From the NCBI GenBank assembly GCA_038245435.1, contig JBBRSL010000002.1:1-55370 (forward strand): a DNA stretch of 55,370 bases, in the 5' to 3' direction. Numbering within the stretch: the first letter of the stretch is position 1; each line of letters begins with the position of its first letter. A model generated the notes under the pieces. It was not told where the DNA came from. It saw only the letters and a program-made list of their open reading frames with translations, and ran no database searches. Positions 42,519-49,291 of this stretch are shown one piece after another. Made by a program: the position numbers and the translations under genes. This DNA comes from JBBRSL01 sp038245435. Its GTDB lineage: Bacteria > Patescibacteriota > Saccharimonadia > Saccharimonadales > CAIOMD01.

Positions 42519-43598
42519 CTATAAAGTGTTTAGTACTCTGGTGTACAGTTCGTCTACGATTCTACTTTGTTCTTCGCCGCTCGATGCGTAATGGTCGAGC
42601 CCGGGTGAAGCGTTAACTTCGATAATTGAATAATCAGTCGTAGCATCACGTATGTCACCGCAGGCTAAATCTATGCCGCAAAGCCTTAAATTCATATTTT
42701 TTTAGATAAAACTACATAAATCTACCCATACTGGATCTATTTGTTTTGATACATCCAGCGACGTGCCGCCCATTGATAAGTTCGATACAGGCACAAGTGT
42801 TATGCGTTTGTTTGCTTCAATAACCGAATCAAGCGTTAAGCTTTGTTCGATTAGTTCTTTGGCGATTCGTGGATCATCAATATTAATATTTGTATCACGT
42901 CCCTCTTGAAAGTATTGTTGCTGGAGAAGGCTAATTAGCTCGCGAATAGTGCTGGTGCCGTCTCCTTCTATGGCGAGTGGATCGCGTCGGTAGGCGCTTA
43001 TCATTTCACCGTCGAGCATCACGATACGATAATCGGGCATTGTAATTGGCTTTTCTATAAGAGCAACACTTATTCTATTTGTGTTGTATTCTTCGAACAC
43101 AGCTTGTAGTTCTTCTTCGCTACGAACCTTGTAGATACCACCACCTTTTGAGCCGTTTACAGGTTTTATATAGGCAGGATAACCAAAGGTTGAGCGAAGA
43201 TATTGGTCGGCATCATCTGCTGTTCGCAAATTATTGTTACCTCGGCTTAATTGCGATTGCCCTATACGTTCGACCCACCAAGGCATCAAAAAAGTTTCGC
43301 CTTCGGGGCAATTTATACCTAAATTGCGAAGCAAGAACTTTGTATGGCCTTTATCTTTTGCTAAATCCTCTGCAGCACCAGTGTTAAGCCCTAGGTCATT
43401 ACCATAAGTAATTCGAACACTTTCGTCTACATAATTTAGACGTGTTGTATAGCCGTACTCAGGTTCGACATCGACTGTCGCAACATTGGTAAGGGTGCCC
43501 TGGTTAAAGAGCCGAATAATACTGCGTGTCACGTACGAATAGTGATCTTTAGATGTTAGCGGTTCACGCTCGGTTGGTTGTATTTGCAATTCACCCAT
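42519..43598 (-). pseudogene. ATP-grasp ligase with in-frame TAA
   Basis: Reading from ATG at 43596-43598 (TATAAT 8 nt upstream, leaderless) gives 298 codons, then TAA at 42702-42704. The same frame continues for 60 codons to TAG at 42519: KNMNLRLCGIDLACGD and DYSIIEVNASPGLDHYA. The upstream part has YIKPVNGSKGGGIYKV and AIEGDGTSTIRELI, as in the RimK/cyanophycin-synthetase ATP-grasp group. The metal-binding EVN lies beyond the TAA, so the truncated protein should be inactive. An ATG at 42693 could restart a 58-aa fragment. Confidence 0.8.
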
Positions 43599-43710
43599 AA
43601 TATTGCATTATAATACTTATTGATAAAAAGTAAAGTGTATGGAGTGTTGCTGTCGTTTTATATTTTATATGTAAGGCGCATAATGAAACTATATAAACGA
43701 AGGGTGTGCC

Positions 43711-43905
43711 ATGCGAAAAGCTAACTATAACAATACTGCAGCAAGCAGTGGTGCTTTTGGTGGTTATTTTGTGGCGATGATTGGCGCGGCATGGTTTTGG
43801 GTGAGCCAAGCCAACGGTTTTGGTGAAGTTATTGTGGCGCTACTAAAAGCGTTGGTATGGCCAGGATTTTTTGTATACGACGTACTTAAATTTATTGCTG
43901 GCTAG
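43711..43905 (+). CDS. Small membrane protein, 64 aa
   Basis: GAAGGG just before the ATG and a TATATAA box upstream support the start. Two hydrophobic segments (GYFVAMIGAAWFWV; VIVALLKALVWPGFFV) with many Trp and Phe. Family unknown. Confidence 0.65.
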   Translation: MRKANYNNTAASSGAFGGYFVAMIGAAWFWVSQANGFGEVIVALLKALVWPGFFVYDVLKFIAG

Positions 43906-43915
43906 CAATAAATTA

Positions 43916-43969
43916 GGGGGTTGGGTCCTAGGGACTGGGTAATGGGAGTGCGGAACACTGGGCACTGGG
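43916..43969 (+). repeat. G-tract cluster with quadruplex-type spacing
   Basis: Seven runs of three or more G within 54 nt; the first four (43916-43939) have loops of 2, 5 and 3 nt. The unit ACTGGG recurs. Lies between the small membrane protein and the L,D-transpeptidase promoter. Confidence 0.6.
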
Positions 43970-44066
43970 AATCGCATAAGGGTCTCGAACTATGAGGCTC
44001 TTTTAAATTGCCGTGATATTTAGTATAATCATTCAGGCTTATTGTCAAATACATTGGAGGTGGGAT

Positions 44067-44630
44067 ATGCAGCGTTATAGGCTGCCTGTTCTGATTGGCC
44101 TGATTTGCGCGCTAGCGATGACTATTGTTGTGGGCCAGCCCGCAACATCAGCGAGCGCTTCGATTGTCCGCGATTCTGCTGCGCAGGTTGCGGTTACGAC
44201 CACCGCTATCCCTTCGTGGGTGCCCAGTGCCTGCCGGAACTACAACGGCAAGAACGGCAAGGTCATCTGTGTTGGTATCAAGTCGTGGCAGCTGGTTGCC
44301 CTGCAGAACCACAAGGTCTACCTGATGACCGCTGCCCGGCACGGCGCAGAAGGTACGCATCGCGCAAGCGATGGCACCGGCCCCTGGCCTACTCGACGTG
44401 GCACGTTCAAGATCAACGCCAAGTACGTTGACAAGGTCAGCACGCTGTACCGCGTGCACATGCCCTACTTCATGCCGTTTAGTGGCGGCCAAGGCATCCA
44501 TTATAGCTTGGAATACGCCAGCGGCTACCGCTGGAGTCACGGCTGCGTAGGCCTGAAGAGCATGTATAAGGCGAAGCAGCTGTTCGCATGGGCACAGGTT
44601 GGCACGACGGTCATCGTTGTTAACGCCTGA
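44067..44630 (+). CDS. GC-rich secreted L,D-transpeptidase (YkuD)
   Basis: 187 aa from the ATG at 44067; GGAGG lies about 7 nt upstream and TATAAT about 40 nt upstream. Signal peptide (LPVLIGLICALAMTIVVG). The YkuD catalytic motif is IHYSLEYASGYRWSHGCVGL, with the nucleophilic Cys in SHGC. Such enzymes form 3-3 peptidoglycan crosslinks or attach proteins. G/C-ending codons contrast with its neighbours. Actinobacterial hosts use 3-3 crosslinks, so the enzyme could act on its own or a host wall. Confidence 0.9.
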   Translation: MQRYRLPVLIGLICALAMTIVVGQPATSASASIVRDSAAQVAVTTTAIPSWVPSACRNYNGKNGKVICVGIKSWQLVALQNHKVYLMTAARHGAEGTHRASDGTGPWPTRRGTFKINAKYVDKVSTLYRVHMPYFMPFSGGQGIHYSLEYASGYRWSHGCVGLKSMYKAKQLFAWAQVGTTVIVVNA

Positions 44631-44648
44631 GCCCATGCAGCACTAACC

Positions 44649-44684
44649 GGCCCCGCCCAAGAGTTTCGACTCCTGGGCGGGGCC
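44649..44684 (+). terminator. GC-rich hairpin after the L,D-transpeptidase gene
   Basis: GGCCCCGCCCA pairs with TGGGCGGGGCC, with inner GAGT/ACTC and TTCG loop. It begins 18 nt after the TGA. The following tract is A-rich, not U-rich. Confidence 0.7.
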
Positions 44685-44703
44685 AAAAAATTTAGAATCG
44701 AAA

Positions 44704-45638
44704 TTATATAAATGGATTTGGTATTTGTGGTAATGCGCCAGCGCTGGTGTCACTGATACCACCGTACCAAGTGGCGAATTCGCCCATCATTTTTAACCCT
44801 CCCGAAAACAAGACCTTTTCGGTATCTGGTTTTTTAGTGGCAGTCGGTGGAAAGCAATCACGCTGGGCAATGATCTGCTGATTAAATACTGAGTGATTAG
44901 AGGTATTAAAGACAAAAGTCGTTGGGTAATATTCGCGGCCGACTGCGTAGCGAGCAATATGCCCCACAACCCCTACGTGTTGCGCATCAAGAGCATGGGC
45001 TTCGTTTACGCCACCCCACTCTTCGTCGGTAAATAAGCCTGGGATAATTGGTGCATCTTCGAGTAGCTGCGTGGTGATTTCTTGTAAGCGGCTTACGGTA
45101 GTGTAGCCAATTTTGCCACGGCCACCTTTTGCGCCTTGCGGCCGTGTAAACACCCCAACGCCATTTTGTAGCTGCACCAGGCGAATATCTTTCATTTTAT
45201 AAGGCCCGGTTACAAGCAAACTAAGATTATTTAAATCATCACCAGTGTATATGAGCGTTTCCCATTTTTCGACTGCTGCAGGGTTATCTGCAACCGGATA
45301 CACTTTTACGCCACCGACAACCCATTTGCCCTCTATTTGTGACACAAACGGATCTTGCAGTTGCATGGTTGGTAGGTATTCATCGTGCACCCAGGTAACG
45401 TCTTGCAACCTAAAGAATCTGGTTAGGGTGCGTACTTCGTCTTCGCGCTCTTCGGTGCGGCCTGCGATAAGGGTATTACCTTGGTATTCGAACGGCGCAG
45501 TGATGTTGTAAACATCGTGGCCTTCGGCTGTATAAAACGCAAGCAGCTCGCCTTGCCTTTTTGTCTCACTCCAAGTCCGTGTGCTCAGTAGCTCATCTAT
45601 GGTTTTGGTTTGGTTTCGAGTGATTGTTTTTGAAGCAT
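44704..45638 (-). pseudogene. DUF1861-family gene with 5' frameshift
   Basis: The main frame encodes ELLAFYTAEGHDVYNITAPF, EYQGNTLIAGRTEERED, LQDPFVSQIEGKWVVGGVKV and onward, the DUF1861 pattern of beta-propeller sugar-phosphorylase-like proteins. Upstream of a TTG at 45406-45408 this frame runs open about 80 codons to a TAA but has no ATG, GTG or TTG. An ATG at 45636-45638 opens in another frame; one extra A in the A5 run at 45627-45631 would join it to the main frame. A decayed start, transcriptional slippage or a sequence error are alternatives. Without repair only a 234-aa product could start at the TTG. Confidence 0.7.
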
Positions 45639-45701
45639 TATCGCCTTAATGCTTGCAGCTTACTCTTTTTATTAAATAATAGCCAAAAGAAATATAATTA
45701 C

Positions 45702-46310
45702 TTATTTTCGTAGGTGTCGGGTACCCAAATAGATACTTGCCATGGCCACGGCGGTGTATTTGGCCATAGTAAGTGCCTCTTTGCCAATTTTGCTGGCGGT
45801 ATCCAATATTTTTGCATTATTTGATTCTTGTACGGCTCTAATAAAGTTGTCGAAATCAATTTGAGCACAACTTACATATTCGTTCATTACACCAGCTGCA
45901 ACATCCGGGTCGGGGCCAAATTCTTCTAACGCTTCAGATATATTACCGACCAAACCTTGCTCCGTTAGATTTGCAGGAGCGAAATTAACGCCTACCTTAA
46001 GTCCGTTAAAATGCTTGATTCGTTTTTCGTCATCTTCGGTCAATATTTGAGCAATAAGCTGGGCCTTTTCGAGTGCAGAACCACCCTGCTCATCGCACAC
46101 AACATGTAGCACTGTTTCTGACAAAGCGGTATTTGTGAGCCGTGCAGTAGATGAAAACAATTTGAAGTAGCCTGTTGTGGGTAGACTGCGATAACGTTCA
46201 CTCGCCTTAAACATGTGGCCCCGTGCGTTGTCGATGCCTTGCACAAGAAGTAAGAATTTAGTTACTTCTGGATCGCTAAAGGGTTGAAGCTCATGTTGGT
46301 TGTTTGTCAT
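45702..46310 (-). CDS. Hypothetical protein, 202 aa
   Basis: Not recognised. Soluble helical protein with a weak hydrophobic stretch near the C-terminus (YTAVAMASIYLGT). TACTAT lies 7 nt before the ATG (leaderless). Confidence 0.6.
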   Translation of the reverse strand: MTNNQHELQPFSDPEVTKFLLLVQGIDNARGHMFKASERYRSLPTTGYFKLFSSTARLTNTALSETVLHVVCDEQGGSALEKAQLIAQILTEDDEKRIKHFNGLKVGVNFAPANLTEQGLVGNISEALEEFGPDPDVAAGVMNEYVSCAQIDFDNFIRAVQESNNAKILDTASKIGKEALTMAKYTAVAMASIYLGTRHLRK

Positions 46311-46372
46311 TTAATGAATAGTACAACGCAATTGCGGGTTGGTCAAATTAACATTGTGCTTATGTTTATTAA

Positions 46373-46399
46373 AAAACAGCGCTGGTTAGGCGCTGTTTT
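46373..46399. terminator. Bidirectional terminator after the PepSY gene
   Basis: AAAACAGCGC (46373-46382) pairs with GCGCTGTTTT (46390-46399), ending in a U-tract on both strands. Confidence 0.88.
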
Positions 46400-46425
46400 G
46401 ATTTAGTTCAGAGTTAGGTTAGTTA

Positions 46426-46947
46426 TTAATCGTCTTGCTTAAGCTGGCCGAAGTGGTTACCTTCGTTGTGCTTATTAGTGGCGTGCTCGTTAGCGTTCGT
46501 GTTAGGGGTACGCAGCGATGAAGACCTAGTTTCGTTCGCAACAACACTACCATCGCTGGCAAGTATCGTTACTTCGGTGCCATCAGTAAATTTAACTTCG
46601 TAGACAAGTACACCATGTTCCATTTCGGCTTCGACTTTTAGAACAGTCTTATCTGAGTTCAGTGCCATTGCAACTGCCTTGGCTTGATCTGTCGTGAGCG
46701 AACCATCTGGCACCACTATAGGCGGTTTGGTTTCTTCGGGTTTCGTTGTAGGAGCAGTGGTAGACGTACTGGTTGTCGCCACTGTGGTGTCATCGGCATC
46801 ATTGTCGGCAATCATAGGCTTAGTAATGCTGGCGCTTACGCCCTGCCCAATCACCGCCGGGTTCGTTGATGAATCGTGCTGTGCAAAGGCCAAACTAGGG
46901 ACCGCAACGAGGCCAATTATTGCGGGTAATATAAGATACTTCTTCAT
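46426..46947 (-). CDS. Secreted PepSY-domain protein
   Basis: 173 aa. Signal peptide with AFAQ cleavage region, a Thr/Pro-rich linker, then one PepSY-like domain (LTTDQAKAVAMAL, LKVEAEMEHGVLVYEVKF, VTILASDGSVV), and a His/Asn-rich tail. AGGAGA precedes the ATG. Divergent from the ECF sigma gene with a shared palindrome between them, so probably a target or periplasmic partner of that sigma system. Confidence 0.82.
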   Translation of the reverse strand: MKKYLILPAIIGLVAVPSLAFAQHDSSTNPAVIGQGVSASITKPMIADNDADDTTVATTSTSTTAPTTKPEETKPPIVVPDGSLTTDQAKAVAMALNSDKTVLKVEAEMEHGVLVYEVKFTDGTEVTILASDGSVVANETRSSSLRTPNTNANEHATNKHNEGNHFGQLKQDD

Positions 46948-46973
46948 GTATTCTCCTTTATGTTTACAATAGA

Positions 46974-47002
46974 TGTAACGAACGAGAGAGTAATACGTTA
47001 CA
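46974..47002. promoter_or_regulatory. Palindromic operator between PepSY and sigma genes
   Basis: TGTAACG (46974-46980), 15-nt spacer, CGTTACA (46996-47002), abutting TATAAT at 47003-47008. One arm lies over the -35 region of the sigma gene. A repressor site is more likely than an ECF promoter pair because the arms are inverted. Confidence 0.55.
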
Positions 47003-47016
47003 TATAATGTGAAAGA

Positions 47017-47505
47017 ATGTGGATGCTAAGCAGAAAGCGAAGATTTGCAAACATGTACAACACCTACGCTGACGATATCTATCGATATCTATTGGTGCAT
47101 GTGCGTGACCAACATCTGGCAGAAGATTTAACATCAGACACTTTTATGAAGGCCTGGAACCGCTTAGAGGCTTTTGATTTTAAGCATCCGCGCCCATGGT
47201 TGTATACTATCGCTCGAAACACGATGATGGACCATTGGCGCAAGAAACACCCTGAAACTTTAGGTGATGAGGAGCATGTATCAGACGCCGAGCCCATTGA
47301 GGCCGTGCTTGATAAAAAGCTGTCAGCTGATGCGGTTAAAGCCGCAGTCGATGCACTGCCGCAAGATATGCGCTCGATTGTAACGATGCGGTTTACTTTA
47401 GGTTATTCGGCTAAAAAAACAGCAGAAAGCCTAGGCACAACTGAAGGTAACGTGCGGGTTATACAATATCGGGCACTTAAGAAATTAAAGGGATTATTAG
47501 AGTGA
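47017..47505 (+). CDS. ECF (sigma-70 family) RNA polymerase sigma factor
   Basis: 162 aa. Region 2 (YADDIYRYLLVHVRDQHLAE, DTFMKAWNRL, HPRPWLYTIARN) and region 4 (LPQDMRSIVTMRFTLGYSA, GTTEGNVRVIQYRALKKL) are clear. TATAAT lies 8 nt before the ATG at 47017 (leaderless). The stop overlaps the next start (GTGA), linking it to its probable anti-sigma factor. Confidence 0.93.
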   Translation: MWMLSRKRRFANMYNTYADDIYRYLLVHVRDQHLAEDLTSDTFMKAWNRLEAFDFKHPRPWLYTIARNTMMDHWRKKHPETLGDEEHVSDAEPIEAVLDKKLSADAVKAAVDALPQDMRSIVTMRFTLGYSAKKTAESLGTTEGNVRVIQYRALKKLKGLLE

Positions 47506-47999
47506 AAGACTTACTACTTAAACTAGAACTTCGTCGAAACGGCGCAACCGCTGCTGACGCTGATGCTATGGCGCGCATTGCGACTAGTATTGGCCATGAT
47601 GTACCGGGTTTAAGTAGCGAAGCTAAAAAACGTATTGCCGATGAGATAGGTTTTGTTAGCCGAAAACAATTTGTGACTGCCCCGCGCTTAGTATTTGCGA
47701 GCGTCGCAGTGTTATTTATGGTACTTGTTTTGTTGGCTCAATCGTCAAAGCCGGGCCAAATATTATATGGCCTTAAACGTGGCAGCGATCAAGTGCGTGT
47801 GATTGTGCAGCCTGGGTTTAAGCAGACTGATTTACAAGAGCGCCGCGCCGCTGAGCAAGTAAAAGTTGGCGATGATAGTAAGCAGAAAACGTCAGGCAGT
47901 GCTAAAAATGATGATAAAGACACTACAGGTAGCGTACAGAAGCGCTTTGATGACCTTAGGCGATCAACTTCGGGCGATTCTGGCCGCGACCGCGACTAA
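47502..47999 (+). CDS. Membrane anti-sigma-like protein with DUF5667 region
   Basis: 165 aa, GTG start overlapping the sigma stop. The cytosolic ~68 residues include a helical segment, then one membrane segment (LVFASVAVLFMVLVLL), then KPGQILYGLKRGSDQVRVIV, the DUF5667-type motif, and an acidic/basic extracellular tail. The overlap and topology support an anti-sigma role for the preceding ECF factor. Confidence 0.75.
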   Translation: MKDLLLKLELRRNGATAADADAMARIATSIGHDVPGLSSEAKKRIADEIGFVSRKQFVTAPRLVFASVAVLFMVLVLLAQSSKPGQILYGLKRGSDQVRVIVQPGFKQTDLQERRAAEQVKVGDDSKQKTSGSAKNDDKDTTGSVQKRFDDLRRSTSGDSGRDRD

Positions 48000-48015
48000 C
48001 GTTAGCCATTACGGA

Positions 48016-48044
48016 TTGACATAGGGCGATAATTTAGGTACTAT
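48016..48044 (+). promoter_or_regulatory. Sigma-70 promoter of small RNA 48051-48108
   Basis: TTGACA (48016-48021), 17-nt spacer, TACTAT (48039-48044). No protein gene follows on this strand. Confidence 0.8.
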
Positions 48045-48050
48045 CTTGCT

Positions 48051-48108
48051 ATTACCACGACGAGTTACCTTGCAGTGTGCGTCCTGCAAGATCATACTCG
48101 TCTTTTTT
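48051..48108 (+). ncRNA. Candidate small RNA, about 58 nt, with terminator
   Basis: Starting 6-7 nt after the -10 box. The transcript folds as GACGAGT (48059-48065) with ACTCGTC (48096-48102), and CTTGCAG (48069-48075) with CTGCAAG (48084-48090), then six U. A near-consensus promoter, no reading frame and an intrinsic terminator fit a dedicated small RNA. It overlaps the 3' end of the minus-strand NYN gene by 17 nt. Confidence 0.6.
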
Positions 48109-48640
48109 GTTGCCTTTTTTCGAGTTTTTTACGGTTTACTGATACAAAATCGAAATATTCTGAATATTTATTGAGCAGTTGTGAATAGCTTAGTTTGTTA
48201 GGGATAACAATTTTACCGAGCTTGCCTTCTGAGTGTAAAAAATCGTACAGGCTTAAAAAGTCGCCATCACCCGATACGACTATAGCTTTGTCATAATTAT
48301 TAATTTCTTTAGCAGCGGCATATAGCACAAGGTCGGTATCGACATTACCTTTAACTACGTCGTTGTCGTCGGCATCTTTATAGGTAGTTGTTGGCTTAAG
48401 CACCAAAATATAGCCAGCACGTTGCAGGCTTTCGTATAGGGCCTCGTTACCGGGTAGATTACCAATAAAAATAAAGGCAGTATCAACACGATATTTATCT
48501 GATAAAAACGTTCGAAACTTTTCGAAATCGAGTCGCCAGCCATTGTAGCGCATGTTACGGCGCCGGATATTGGTTGCCACGCCCATATTAAGGTTTTGGC
48601 TGTCGATGAATGCAAATGTTCGTATGTGATTGTTGGCCAT
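48092..48640 (-). CDS. NYN-domain (PIN-like) ribonuclease-family protein
   Basis: 182 aa. FAFIDSQNLNMGV (first acidic residue), KGNVDTDLVLYAAA and IVVSGDGDFLSLYDFL carry the conserved Asp residues of the NYN/LabA/DUF88 fold, predicted metal-dependent RNases. TATAGT lies 8 nt before the ATG (leaderless). Its 3' end overlaps the convergent small RNA. Confidence 0.88.
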   Translation of the reverse strand: MANNHIRTFAFIDSQNLNMGVATNIRRRNMRYNGWRLDFEKFRTFLSDKYRVDTAFIFIGNLPGNEALYESLQRAGYILVLKPTTTYKDADDNDVVKGNVDTDLVLYAAAKEINNYDKAIVVSGDGDFLSLYDFLHSEGKLGKIVIPNKLSYSQLLNKYSEYFDFVSVNRKKLEKRQQKRRV

Positions 48641-48748
48641 ATACTTTAACTATACTCTGTGAGTGTACATTTGGGGTATGGGGATTAGTAGATGGTAGAT
48701 GGGGTTGCCTAGCCTGAAGGCTCAAATGATTTGAGCGCTCGGGTTAGG

Positions 48749-48780
48749 CCCGACGCCAGCGTGGGGGCGCTGGCGTCGGG
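48749..48780 (-). terminator. 13-bp GC hairpin after the alpha-CTD-like gene
   Basis: CCCGACGCCAGCG (48749-48761) pairs perfectly with 48768-48780. No U-tract on the minus strand. A separate 17-bp palindrome (GCTCAAAT/ATTTGAGC, 48720-48736) lies further downstream. Confidence 0.65.
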
Positions 48781-48817
48781 GGTATGTGGGGGCGCTGGCC
48801 AGGGCGCGGGTTGCGCC

Positions 48818-49219
48818 TCAGGCCTCGTCGTCGCGAAGCGTCAGATCGTGCTTCTCGAGTACATCTCGGCATTCAAGGATGCCCGACTCGTCCATGCCTG
48901 CGAACCTCCAGAGCTGCACCTCGGAATACTCGGTGAGCTCTTGAACAGTCATGACCCCGGCGTGGGCAAGAACGTCCTTGGTGTGAGCAGAGAAACCCTG
49001 GGTGGAGATGCGGTTTTCGTCGACAGGGCCACTTTCGGGCACGGCGCTTTTGTCGGCGTCCGGAGTGTCATCGGGCAAGAGCCCGAGCACCACGGCGAAC
49101 TTGTCGACGTGTTCCATGATGTCATCGAGCTTGATGCCCTGCAGAAGCCCGGTGAGCTTCGAAGCGGCATCAGCGAGCTGCTTGGAGTCACTCGCATCGA
49201 ACTTGATGCTGATTTTCAC
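48818..49219 (-). CDS. GC-rich protein with RNA polymerase alpha-CTD-like domain
   Basis: 133 aa, GTG start at 49217-49219 with GAAGGG about 11 nt upstream. The C-terminal ~55 residues, FSAHTKDVLAHAGVMTVQEL followed by TEYSEVQLWRFAGMDESGIL and DVLEKHDLTL, match the helix-hairpin-helix pattern of the RpoA C-terminal domain (compare 'LSVRTxNxLKxxGIxTVxEL'). The N-terminal part is helical, joined by an acidic linker. It is not a full alpha subunit. Could bind DNA, polymerase partners or sigma. G/C-ending codons and a U-less hairpin downstream. Confidence 0.65.
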   Translation of the reverse strand: MKISIKFDASDSKQLADAASKLTGLLQGIKLDDIMEHVDKFAVVLGLLPDDTPDADKSAVPESGPVDENRISTQGFSAHTKDVLAHAGVMTVQELTEYSEVQLWRFAGMDESGILECRDVLEKHDLTLRDDEA

Positions 49220-49291
49220 CTTCTATACTTCCCTTCACTTTTGGGCTGGGTACAAAATGTACAATACAATAATTATATAAAACTTACAATA

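Noticed and set aside
602..43598. Genetic-code change (TAG, TAA or TGA read as sense)
   Set aside because: All three stop codons also end well-defined genes here, and the three interrupted frames use three different stops. Isolated mutations or errors are simpler.
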